Positions 48,174 through 56,611 of a stretch of 64,000 bases of DNA are shown here, one piece after another. Positions within the stretch are counted from its first letter, which is position 1; every line of letters begins with the position of its first letter. The stretch is taken from NCBI GenBank assembly GCA_947039395.1, contig CAMQYS010000004.1, positions 1-64,000 of the forward strand, in the 5' to 3' direction. The notes under the pieces were generated by a model, which was given only the letters and a program-made list of their open reading frames with translations, was not told the origin of the DNA and made no database searches. This DNA is from an uncultured Deferribacteraceae bacterium (GTDB taxonomy: Bacteria; Chrysiogenota; Deferribacteres; Deferribacterales; Mucispirillaceae). The translations under genes and the position numbers were made by a program.

Positions 48174-48635
48174 ATGAAAAATTACGAATTCACATTTTCA
48201 ATAAAGGGTTTTGGAGTTTTTTTCGCAGTGATGCTACCTAATATACTTTGGATAGCCTACCCTCCTGCAAACGATATACTTACTACAAACCTAAGTGATT
48301 ACTCTATACTAAATTATACTATGTTTACAAGTCAGTGGATAATGTTAACACTGCTTATGATCTTAAGTAGAAAGGCAGAAACTGAAATAGATACTGCAAG
48401 TAATACAGATACATTTTATATTGTGTGTTGTACGGTATCACTTTTAGGATATTATATTTTTTGGGTACTATATTATATGGCGATTACCTCATCTATCGTA
48501 TTTATGGGAATGGCTATCTTTCCATCAGTTTTTTTTATTATGTTTTCACTGTTAGAAAAAAATTATATAGCTCTCTTTCCTGCAATAATTTACGCAATCT
48601 TAAATATAGGAATTACATACTCAAATCTACCGTAA
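48174..48635 (+). CDS. Small multi-spanning membrane protein
   Basis: A 153-residue hydrophobic protein with four to five predicted membrane segments (about residues 8-27, 42-60, 78-97, 104-124 and 130-148). The ATG at 48174 follows AAGGATATTTTG; an upstream in-frame ATG at 48156 lacks a ribosome-binding site. I do not recognise the family. It is divergent from the repeat-containing lipoprotein and is followed by a decayed SMI1-like gene on the same strand. Confidence 0.65.
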   Translation: MKNYEFTFSIKGFGVFFAVMLPNILWIAYPPANDILTTNLSDYSILNYTMFTSQWIMLTLLMILSRKAETEIDTASNTDTFYIVCCTVSLLGYYIFWVLYYMAITSSIVFMGMAIFPSVFFIMFSLLEKNYIALFPAIIYAILNIGITYSNLP

Positions 48636-48677
48636 AACTTATCTTATAACTATCAAAAAACTAGAGAGAATTATCTT

Positions 48678-49020
48678 ATGTCTATCATCGAACATTTAAC
48701 GATATACAAAAGTTTTATAAAGAGTTATATAACGGATTTGACTATCATGCATGCCACTCTATGGGCTTATCTTCAGAAGATGATGTAACATATTTTCAGA
48801 TCATGACTGGGAGGTAGTTGAAGAAAATAGCGAACTTATTGAGATTAATTTAGATACAACATTCTGATTTTTCACTAACGGTATGGGTGGATATGTTGCA
48901 ATAGATACGAAGTTGAATTCTAACGATAACACTGTTCTATGATGGGACGATGATCTTCCGCAATACAATATAAGTTTTGGGATTGTGTTGATAATGGATA
49001 GTAATCAGAATAATAATTAA
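48678..49020 (+). pseudogene. Decayed SMI1/KNR4-like gene
   Basis: Recognisable protein similarity is spread over at least three frames: KFYKELYNGFDYHACHSMG in one, then SDHDWEVVEENSELIEINLD followed by FFTNGMGGYVAIDT and WDDDLPQYNISF in another. The block with G-M-G-G-Y and W-D-D-D is the SMI1/KNR4 (immunity-protein-like) core. It carries at least two frameshifts and two TGA codons, both where Trp would fit (TGG to TGA). SMI1-type proteins often protect against contact-dependent or polymorphic toxins; no toxin gene is seen here. Confidence 0.6.
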
Positions 49021-49092
49021 TAATATAAATACCCTACTCTCTATCATTAAAAAAATTTTATCTAAATGAACATACATTTTATAGTTATAATA

Positions 49093-49127
49093 TAATAAAA
49101 GAGAGTGCTACATAACGTAACACTCTC
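49093..49127 (-). terminator. Rho-independent terminator after the pot operon
   Basis: Stem GAGAGTG / CACTCTC extended by TA/TA across one mismatch, and a TTTTATTATATT tail on the minus strand, 110 bases after potD. Confidence 0.75.
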
Positions 49128-49237
49128 ATATCTAATTCTTATTTAATTCGTATCAATTTATTATTAATTCATAGTTAATCTCTATCAGCTAAATATAATC
49201 AATACTGTAATCTATCTAGTACGCACACAGCAACTAT

Positions 49238-50287
49238 CTAGTTTCCTGTTTTAAGTTTTTCCCAAAATTTTTCATAAACAACAATTGACTCAAAAACATC
49301 ATTTTGAAATTCAATCTTATTGATCTCTTCTTGTGGAGGATAAAGGATTACACTTTCAGCGATATCTGTAGGTAAAAACTCTTTAGATTTTAGAGATGGT
49401 GATGAGTATCCATACTCTTCTGATATTCTTGCAGATATATCAGGACGTAGAAGATAGTTAATCAACTTATAAGCGTTATCAACATTCTCTGCCTTAGCAG
49501 GAATAACATAACTATCACCCCAACCTATAGCTCCCTCTTTAGGATAGACAAATTTAATATCAGGATTTTCTTTTGCTGCCATAAATACTTCTCCACCCCA
49601 TACAAGCCCTATATAAACTTCTTCATTTAATAAAGGTACTTTAGGTGAATCAGAATTAAATAATCTTATTGATGGGTAAAGCTTTACTAATTCATTATAA
49701 GCTTCTTCAATCTCTTTAGGATCAGTACTATTCCCTGAATAACCTAGTTTTGCTAAACCGATATGAAAAACTTCTCTTATATCGTTTTGTACGATAACTT
49801 TACCTTTATACTCTTCATTCCATAGATCACTCCAAGATGTCACATTATCTGGATTGATAAATTTAGAGTTAACAGCTATACCTGTTATCCCCCACATAAA
49901 CGGAACAGAATATTTATTACCTTTATCATAAGATTGATTAAGAAGTGCTTTATCAACCTCATTTAGATTAGGTAGTTTACTTAAATCAATAGGTAATAAT
50001 AAACCATCATTTATCATCTTTCCAATATAATAGTTAGATGGAAAAAGAAGATCGTAACCTAAACCATCTAATAACTTAACCTTAGAGTACATAGCCTCAT
50101 TACTATCATAAGTTGAATAGATAACTTGAATACCTGTTTCTTTCTCAAAATTTTCTAATATATCTTCCGATATATACTCTGCCCAATTAAAAACATTTAC
50201 CACTTCTTTATTCTTCTTTTTACATGCAGGAATAAGTAGAAATGTAAATGCTATTAAAAGTAAAACTAAAAAATACTGTTTTTTCAT
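49238..50287 (-). CDS. potD: Polyamine ABC transporter substrate-binding lipoprotein
   Basis: A 349-residue periplasmic binding protein for spermidine/putrescine. The signal ends in lipobox LIPAC with C22, and the mature part begins with the PotD hallmark VNVFNWAEYISEDILENFEK, followed by YDSNEAMYSKVKL, VPFMWGITGIAVNSKF and YVIPAKAENVDNAYKLINYLL. It delivers polyamine to PotBC in the inner membrane. Last gene of potABCD, 64 bp after potC, with a terminator behind it. Confidence 0.93.
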   Translation of the reverse strand: MKKQYFLVLLLIAFTFLLIPACKKKNKEVVNVFNWAEYISEDILENFEKETGIQVIYSTYDSNEAMYSKVKLLDGLGYDLLFPSNYYIGKMINDGLLLPIDLSKLPNLNEVDKALLNQSYDKGNKYSVPFMWGITGIAVNSKFINPDNVTSWSDLWNEEYKGKVIVQNDIREVFHIGLAKLGYSGNSTDPKEIEEAYNELVKLYPSIRLFNSDSPKVPLLNEEVYIGLVWGGEVFMAAKENPDIKFVYPKEGAIGWGDSYVIPAKAENVDNAYKLINYLLRPDISARISEEYGYSSPSLKSKEFLPTDIAESVILYPPQEEINKIEFQNDVFESIVVYEKFWEKLKTGN

Positions 50288-50351
50288 AACTTTTAACTCC
50301 CCTTTTTTTACTTTTATAAACTAACCAAGTTGTTCTAAAACACTCAATCTG

Positions 50352-51140
50352 TTATTTATTTTTATTTAACTTTGATTTATCTTTTAATAGTATCTGTGAA
50401 AGAACTATTAAAATAAACGATAATCCAAATATAATCGTACTAAGTGCATTAACCTCAGGTGTTACTCCTAGTCGTACCATTGAGTATACCTTTAATGGTA
50501 AAACCTCAAACCCAGGACCTGTTGTGAAAAATGAACCTATTGAATCATCCATTGATATAGTAAATGATAGCAACCAACCTGCAACTACAGCTGGTAATAT
50601 TGATGGTAAAATAATATACCAAAATGTTTTTAAACTATCAGCTCCTAAATCTTTTGCAGCTTCAATAATATTTTTATCAAAACCAGCAAGCCTTGTAAAT
50701 AATGCTATCACTACAAACGGCAAGCTAAAAGTAACATGAGTAATTAATAATGTTGAAAAACCAAGTGGCATATCAATCACTAAAAATAGTATCAATAACG
50801 AAATCCCCATAACAATATCTGGAGACATCAACACTACATATATAAGCGTCAATAGAAAGTTTTTACCGAAAAATTTAAACCTAAATATAGATACCGATGC
50901 TAAAGTTCCAATAATAGTAGATATCGTTGCAACAGATACTGCTAAAATAAATGAGTTAAATGCAGCTTCAACTAACCCTTTATTATTGAATAGTTTGATA
51001 TACCATTTAAAAGTAAACTCTCCTATTGATGTGCCGTACTGTGATGAATTAAACGATAAGAAAATAAGTATAATTAAGGGTATATACAAAAATAGATATA
51101 CCGTACATAAATAGATATTTTTTAAATATTTTTTACTCAT
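50352..51140 (-). CDS. potC: Polyamine ABC transporter permease PotC
   Basis: A 262-residue permease with six membrane segments and the EAA loop IEAAKDLGADSLKTFWYIILPSILPA, which docks the ATPase. The segment SFTISMDDSIGSFFTTGPG is close to PotC/PotI. It lies 2 bp after potB in the same orientation. Together with PotB it forms the transport channel. Confidence 0.93.
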   Translation of the reverse strand: MSKKYLKNIYLCTVYLFLYIPLIILIFLSFNSSQYGTSIGEFTFKWYIKLFNNKGLVEAAFNSFILAVSVATISTIIGTLASVSIFRFKFFGKNFLLTLIYVVLMSPDIVMGISLLILFLVIDMPLGFSTLLITHVTFSLPFVVIALFTRLAGFDKNIIEAAKDLGADSLKTFWYIILPSILPAVVAGWLLSFTISMDDSIGSFFTTGPGFEVLPLKVYSMVRLGVTPEVNALSTIIFGLSFILIVLSQILLKDKSKLNKNK

Positions 51141-51142
51141 AT

Positions 51143-51994
51143 CTATAACACCTTACTATTAATTTTCTTAGCAGATTTATAGTATGCAAATAACATAAAC
51201 GCCATAATAATCATCAATAGATTAGATACAGCTGATCCAAATGGCCAGTTTCTTGCAAGTAAAAATTGATCCTTAATCAGATTACCAATAAGAAGATTTT
51301 TTGCCCCACCTAAAATATCTGGAATATAAAATAAACCAAGTGATGGTAGAAATACCAGTAAACAACCAGCTATTATTCCTGGTACAGTTAAAGGTATAAT
51401 TATATAAGTAAACACTTTAAATTTGCTTGCACCTAAATCTCCAGCTGCTTCAATATACCTTACATCAAGTTTATCTATCGTTGCATAAAGAGGCAAAATC
51501 ATAAACGGTAGAAGTGTATACACAAGCCCTAATATAACTGCCCCCTCTGTGTATAAAAGATTTAACGGTGCATCAATTATTCCAACCGTTTCAAGAACAG
51601 TATTTATAATTCCATTCGTTGTTAATAAAACTTTAATCGCATATGTACGAATTAATGCTGACGTCCAATACGGAATAATTACAAGTATCGCAAGTAATGA
51701 TTTATATTTAAAGTTTGACCTAGCAAGCATATATGCAAACGGATAACCGATTAGAAGAACTATAACTGTGGTGATAGTTGCCATCTTAAATGAGTTAAAT
51801 AGAACTTGAAAATATAACGAACTAAAAAATGATTTATAGTTATCAAGTGTAAAAGCTACTTTGAAAAACTCTGTATCACTTCTTTCAAAAAAACTTATCA
51901 CAAACATCATTATGTTAGGTATAAATGCAAATATTAAAAGCCATAAAGCTATAATTGCGATAGTAACAACGTTGAAAAAGTTACGTTCTTTCAT
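51143..51994 (-). CDS. potB: Polyamine ABC transporter permease PotB
   Basis: A 283-residue permease with six membrane segments. Family features are RSNFKYKSLLAILVIIPYWTSALIRTYA and the EAA loop IEAAGDLGASKFKVFTYIIIPLTVPGI. Its start overlaps the 3' end of potA by 14 bp, indicating translational coupling. Confidence 0.93.
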   Translation of the reverse strand: MKERNFFNVVTIAIIALWLLIFAFIPNIMMFVISFFERSDTEFFKVAFTLDNYKSFFSSLYFQVLFNSFKMATITTVIVLLIGYPFAYMLARSNFKYKSLLAILVIIPYWTSALIRTYAIKVLLTTNGIINTVLETVGIIDAPLNLLYTEGAVILGLVYTLLPFMILPLYATIDKLDVRYIEAAGDLGASKFKVFTYIIIPLTVPGIIAGCLLVFLPSLGLFYIPDILGGAKNLLIGNLIKDQFLLARNWPFGSAVSNLLMIIMAFMLFAYYKSAKKINSKVL

Positions 51995-53234
51995 CAGTTA
52001 TAACTACCTCCCATCCAGATACCCAACCGATAGAAACTTTCTCATTATAGTTATAATCTAAATCTTCATACTCTTCATTGAAGAACTCTGATGCTTTAAT
52101 CTGTTTACCGTTATTTAATCTGATTAATGTATCAAGCGTTGCACCTTTATAAGTTTTAAACTCTATGTTACCTAACATCAACCCTTCTGTATCAGGCACT
52201 TCAGATATTTTCTCTATCAACATATCTTCAGGACGTAGAAGCAATTTAAATTTCTGTCCAACTTCTAATTTTTTCTCTGTGTCAACGGTACAAATTCTAC
52301 CTTCAACTTTAGCATTGATAAGGTTATCTTCTGTGTATCCTAAAACCTCTGCATCAAATATATTTATATCGCCTATGAATGATGCTACAAAAAGTGACGT
52401 AGGATTTTCATAAACATTTTTAGGAGAACCGATCTGCTCAACTACTCCATTATTCATAACAACAACTCTATCAGACATAGATAAAGCCTCTTCTTGATCG
52501 TGCGTTACGAATATAAAAGTTATACCTAACTTACGCTGTAACTGTTTTAATTCATTCTGCATATTTTTACGTAAAGAGGCATCAAGTGCTGATAACGGTT
52601 CATCAAGTAATAACACTAATGGATTATTAACAACGGCTCTTGCAAGAGCAACACGTTGTTGCTGTCCACCTGATAGTTGATGAGGTTTACGATCAATATA
52701 ATCTTCTAACTTAACGATGCGAAGTATATCCATCACACGAGTGTGAATATCCTCTTTAGGTATTTTATTCATCTTAAGTCCGAAAGCTACATTGTTATAT
52801 ACAGTCATGTGTGGAAATAAAGCGTAACTTTGAAAAACAGTATTTACGCCTCTTTTATTCGGTTGTTCATCTTTTATCAATTTTCCGTTGATGAATAACT
52901 CTCCTGAATCTGCTGTTTCAAACCCACCGATAATTCTAAGTGTTGTTGTTTTACCGCACCCTGAAGGACCAAGTAATGTTAAAAACTCTCCGTTGTAGAT
53001 AGATAGATCTAAATTATCTAAAACTTTTTTAGAGTCAAACGATTTATTAATACCTTTTAACTCTACAATTACCTTGCGTCTAACATCTAAAGTTACTACT
53101 TCATTAGTATCATTATCTAAAATATTTTCAGATTGATTATCAATTGAATAATCTTTTTTTGATATTATGTCTGCAAAAAAATTACTGCTTATCCTAAAAA
53201 TATTAGGAAAAGATGTAAAAGCTGTTTTTTTCAA
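51981..53234 (-). CDS. potA: Polyamine ABC transporter ATPase PotA
   Basis: A 417-residue ABC ATPase: Walker A LLGPSGCGKTTTLRIIGGFE, Q-loop QSYALFPHMTVYNNVAFGLK, signature HQLSGGQQQRVALARA, Walker B LLLLDEPLSALDASLRK, and a C-terminal TOBE-like regulatory domain (about 300-415). About 55 extra residues precede the ATPase domain compared with typical PotA; they are rich in Asp, Asn and Ser and have no recognised motif. First gene of potABCD, with a possible promoter at 53272. Confidence 0.94.
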   Translation of the reverse strand: MKKTAFTSFPNIFRISSNFFADIISKKDYSIDNQSENILDNDTNEVVTLDVRRKVIVELKGINKSFDSKKVLDNLDLSIYNGEFLTLLGPSGCGKTTTLRIIGGFETADSGELFINGKLIKDEQPNKRGVNTVFQSYALFPHMTVYNNVAFGLKMNKIPKEDIHTRVMDILRIVKLEDYIDRKPHQLSGGQQQRVALARAVVNNPLVLLLDEPLSALDASLRKNMQNELKQLQRKLGITFIFVTHDQEEALSMSDRVVVMNNGVVEQIGSPKNVYENPTSLFVASFIGDINIFDAEVLGYTEDNLINAKVEGRICTVDTEKKLEVGQKFKLLLRPEDMLIEKISEVPDTEGLMLGNIEFKTYKGATLDTLIRLNNGKQIKASEFFNEEYEDLDYNYNEKVSIGWVSGWEVVITDERT

Positions 53235-53271
53235 AATAACACTCCAAAATTTAACTCTTTAGAAGTGAAAA

Positions 53272-53298
53272 AGTATAGTTTTTTTAGTGAAATGTCAA
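53272..53298 (-). promoter_or_regulatory. Possible promoter of potABCD
   Basis: Minus-strand perfect TTGACA (53293-53298) and TATACT (53272-53277), but the spacer is only 15 bases, shorter than optimal. Confidence 0.4.
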
Positions 53299-53626
53299 GC
53301 TTTTTTACAAAATAAACAAAATAATTAAATAATCAGAAAGTTAAAATTTAAAATAAATGTGTAAACTATTAATAATATTAGACTTTTTGTTATAATTTAA
53401 AAAGGATTAATTACGTATATTTTATAAAAATAGTTACAATAGTTGTATAAAAAGTATAAAAAAATTATATATTTTTAAGAATATATGAAATAATTGAATT
53501 TATAGTCAAAAAATATAAAATAGTAGAGATATATATACAAATATTAGCTCTAAATATGTGATATTTCATCAAAATTGACAAAAAAATAGGAAAGTGTTAG
53601 AAAATCGTTAAAAAATGATCGGCTTG

Positions 53627-53726
53627 ATAAGTGTTAATTTTACATAGATTGAAAAAAATAATAAGTGTTAAATTTACATAGATTGAAAAAAATAATAAGT
53701 GTTAAATTTACATAGATTGAAAAAAT
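53627..53726. repeat. 34-bp tandem repeat, three copies
   Basis: Units containing ATAAGTGTTAAATTTACATA with GATTGAAAAAA, with GTGTTA at 53631, 53665 and 53699 (34-base period); the first copy has one substitution. Confidence 0.9.
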
Positions 53727-53898
53727 ATAGAAAGTTTTAGAGTTGAGATTAAATAAAATTAATCTTAGATAACTATTTATATATTTTATTTTATTTTGTT
53801 TAGTATTAATGATTACTTTAATACGACCTATTGATATATTTTATTAACGAATGATATCAACTATTAGTTTATAGTACCTATTATCTTAAAGTAAATTA

Positions 53899-54477
53899 TT
53901 AGCCGATTATATCTATAAGGCGTTTCATCATATCATCAGACGATGTGATAACTAGAGCGTTAGCTTTAAAATATGCGTTATTGATAAGGCTTCCGACGGT
54001 TTCAGTTACAATATTGACATTTGATGTTACTTGATATCCAGACATGAGAGAGTCGGTAGGCGATACAGCACCGAGATTGCCTCCTAGTGAGTTCAATCTA
54101 CCGATCGGTTCACCGTTACTATATAGAAAGCCGTCATCGTCAACAGAGAGATCAGCCGTATCAAGCGAAGTGAAAGATATATCTTGACTACCATCTAATC
54201 TGAACGATCTATTACCGGGAGATTGATATCCACCGACTCCACCGTGTCTATTAACTATAGATACATCTTGCGGATTACCAGTGTATAGTAGCGATCCAGA
54301 GTTAGTGTTAACTCTAAGAGGAGCTAAACCAACTCCACCTTGGCTCATTTCAGATAGAGATGCTAGACGAGATTTAAATGAGGGCGTGTTTATATTAGCG
54401 ATGTTATTAGCTCTAACATTTGCAACAGATGATCCAACATTTAAAGCTTGTGCGGCTGCGGTTATTGCTCCTATCAT
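53899..54477 (-). CDS. Flagellar basal-body rod/hook-type protein
   Basis: A 192-residue protein with both flagellar axial signatures: N-terminal ALNVGSSVANVRANNIANIN followed by TPSFKSRL, and C-terminal NVNIVTETVGSLINNAYFKA followed by NALVITSSDDMM. This arrangement fits the FlgC/FlgG/FlgE group, but the middle part is shorter than FlgG and longer than FlgC, so the member cannot be named. No other flagellar genes adjoin. The base composition is visibly less AT-rich than its neighbours. A GTAGT-type leader and AT-rich spacer surround it. Confidence 0.85.
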   Translation of the reverse strand: MIGAITAAAQALNVGSSVANVRANNIANINTPSFKSRLASLSEMSQGGVGLAPLRVNTNSGSLLYTGNPQDVSIVNRHGGVGGYQSPGNRSFRLDGSQDISFTSLDTADLSVDDDGFLYSNGEPIGRLNSLGGNLGAVSPTDSLMSGYQVTSNVNIVTETVGSLINNAYFKANALVITSSDDMMKRLIDIIG

Positions 54478-54581
54478 ATATAAATTATAGGTAGTTTAGC
54501 AGTAGTTTGCAATGCTTTTAATCTAAGTTACAATTTATATGTTTATTATAAGTTAGATATAGAAGCGATTTTTATTATTTA

Positions 54582-56114
54582 TTATTTAATATTAAACTTT
54601 CTAAAAGCTTGTATCACTTGAAATATACCGTAACCGATAGCGATTTTACCGAAGATGTAGAAGAAGTAAAAGGAGATTAGTTGAAACGGATTTAAACTAT
54701 TTATATCTAAGTTGCTATTGGGTAATGTACCTGCAACAACTTTCATTAAATCTAAATTAGTAGGAGTTAAATAACTAAAGTAAGTTATTAAAATGATTTC
54801 AAGAGATATATTAGAGTTAAAATAAGTATATATAAAATAAAAACTTATCAGCGATATTAAAACAGGAGGAACACTTTTTTTAATATAGTTTTTACGATCT
54901 AAACATATATAAAATGGTATCCATAAATAAATAACGAAAATTACAAAAAATATTTTCATAGAAATTAATGAAGTATAAGCTAAACTTACAGATATAAAGC
55001 TAGTTATAAAGATAAATCTAACTGCTTTGATCCAGTCTTGTCCATGATTGTTTGATAACCTACTAAGCATAAGAGAAAGAAGTTCTGCGTATAATTCAAC
55101 AATATTTTTATCTTCTTTCTTATTCTTATATTCTTTAATGCTATCTATTTTACTTTCATTATCTGTTTTAATATTTTCAACTTTTTGATTGTCGTTATCT
55201 TCTTTCTTTTTATCATTATTTTTTAATTTTTCAATTCTTGATTTAAGATAATCTTCATATAATTTTTTTTCATCTGCTTTATATTTTAATGCTTTGATTG
55301 TATTTGATCTTGCAAGTTCTTCATGTTTAAATATTATTGCAGTATCAGAGTTTTCAATATAAGGTTCAAAATTAACTCTACTTATAACACCACCATTAAT
55401 AACACTAGCGTTTTCAAAACGAAACTTACTTATATGCACGTTGTTAAAATCAATACGGCAATCTATGACACTATTTTTTATCTCAATCTCAGAGTTTGTA
55501 AAGCACTCATCCTCATTACAATAAATATCCCTAAAAAACATTATACATGTACCTTTTCCAAATGAAAGGTTATCAAAAGTTACTTTACTTCTTGTTTTTA
55601 TTCCAACAAAACTAGCCATTTTATTAAAAAAAGTGCTTGTAAAATAAGCATCTTTATAAAAATGAGAATCCTTAAAGTAAGTGACCCCCATAAAATTACA
55701 AGCATTAAAATTAACTTCCTTTATAAAAATTGAATTACTAAAATTTACATCTAAATTGAAAATAGAAGATGACGCATAAATTTCATTATTAAATGTGGTA
55801 TTAGAAAAATCAATTATTGGTCCTGTTTTACTAGAATTTATTTTATTTAAGTTTACTATATAACGGCATATACGATTACCATTATGGATATCATCGTCTA
55901 ACACATCTCCTAAATCACTTAATATACCTTTAAGGTTAAAATCATAACCTAAGCTAAACTCGATTGCATTTGTTTTATTCTGTTTATTAGTTTTCTTCCC
56001 GATATTAAGAATCAACTTTTCTTCTGCTACTCCCTTTGATTTCTGATCTGCTAAATCTTCTTTAAGCCACTGAATTAAGTGTGCTTTATTAATATATTTT
56101 TCAGGTTGTAACAT
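54582..56114 (-). CDS. Pentapeptide-repeat membrane protein
   Basis: A 510-residue protein. Residues about 100-240 form degenerate pentapeptide-type repeats with central Phe (FSNTTFNNEIYASSSIF, FSNSIFIKEVNFNACNF), expected to fold as a right-handed beta-helix. A lysine-rich helical linker (about 265-335) follows, then four hydrophobic membrane segments (about 365-500) near the C-terminus. Such helix-plus-membrane proteins are often found in accessory regions, with unknown role; some carry channel-like ends. The start is 2 bp after a tiny coupled ORF (56117-56236). Confidence 0.75.
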   Translation of the reverse strand: MLQPEKYINKAHLIQWLKEDLADQKSKGVAEEKLILNIGKKTNKQNKTNAIEFSLGYDFNLKGILSDLGDVLDDDIHNGNRICRYIVNLNKINSSKTGPIIDFSNTTFNNEIYASSSIFNLDVNFSNSIFIKEVNFNACNFMGVTYFKDSHFYKDAYFTSTFFNKMASFVGIKTRSKVTFDNLSFGKGTCIMFFRDIYCNEDECFTNSEIEIKNSVIDCRIDFNNVHISKFRFENASVINGGVISRVNFEPYIENSDTAIIFKHEELARSNTIKALKYKADEKKLYEDYLKSRIEKLKNNDKKKEDNDNQKVENIKTDNESKIDSIKEYKNKKEDKNIVELYAELLSLMLSRLSNNHGQDWIKAVRFIFITSFISVSLAYTSLISMKIFFVIFVIYLWIPFYICLDRKNYIKKSVPPVLISLISFYFIYTYFNSNISLEIILITYFSYLTPTNLDLMKVVAGTLPNSNLDINSLNPFQLISFYFFYIFGKIAIGYGIFQVIQAFRKFNIK

Positions 56115-56116
56115 AA

Positions 56117-56236
56117 TTATTTAACCTCTTTGATGAATTGGATTTCTTCTTCTGTGAAGTTATAAAGTGAATAAATTATATTATCAATCCCTTGCTTCTC
56201 TTCTGTCATCTCATTATAAGTATCAAGTTGTTCCAT
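56117..56236 (-). CDS. 39-residue peptide resembling a DNA-methyltransferase C-terminus
   Basis: Start ATG 56234-56236 nine bases after GGGGAG; product begins MEQLDTYNEMTEEKQGIDNI and ends IYSLYNFTEEEIQFIKEVK. The pattern I-D-x-x-x-Y-x-L-Y-x-x-T-E-E-E-I is typical of the extreme C-terminus of type I/IIG restriction-modification methylases. Only 2 bp separate its stop from the ATG of the pentapeptide gene, suggesting coupled translation. It may be a relic or a separate small protein. Confidence 0.5.
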   Translation of the reverse strand: MEQLDTYNEMTEEKQGIDNIIYSLYNFTEEEIQFIKEVK

Positions 56237-56611
56237 CTTTTCCATCTCCCCATCACTATCTATAATTTTAACTCATCATCACATATATATATCTATTCAA
56301 TCATCTATCACGCCATACCATATATCACTACGGTACACCTTATAACACTTCTACATCACCATAATCGCAATCATCAACATAATCACATTCTAGCCTCTAT
56401 GTTTATATTCATATCCACTATATCATCTATATTGAAATAACTCTATTAATTAATACTCCTCGATTTATACTCTAAAATCGCTATCAAACTACAATTATAT
56501 ATTGTTTTATTTCTTTTTTTCCTTGATATTTATAGTCTTATATTATAATCTGATATATTAGCGTTTTATTCTCTAATAAACTATAATCACATTACAATAT
56601 GCTGATTGTTA
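56237..56611. other. Intergenic region without a recognisable gene
   Basis: A 375-bp AT-rich spacer between the divergent small ORF and the class V aminotransferase. No gene or terminator is seen; promoters for both sides should lie here but are not clear. Confidence 0.45.

Larger units (their letters stand above)
53235..53898. other. Gene-free AT-rich region with short repeats
   Basis: A 664-bp extremely AT-rich spacer between potA and the flagellar-rod-like gene. It contains the possible pot promoter (53272-53298) and three 34-bp repeats (53627-53726). I see no DnaA-box cluster, so an origin is not supported, and no open frame with family features. Confidence 0.55.

Noticed and set aside
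48678-49020. Reassignment of TGA to tryptophan
   Set aside because: TGA works as a normal stop elsewhere (for example ccoS) and Trp is written TGG in intact genes; the region also has frameshifts, so decay is the simpler explanation.
53235-53898. Replication origin in the AT-rich repeat region
   Set aside because: No cluster of TTATNCACA DnaA boxes and no dnaA, dnaN or parAB nearby.
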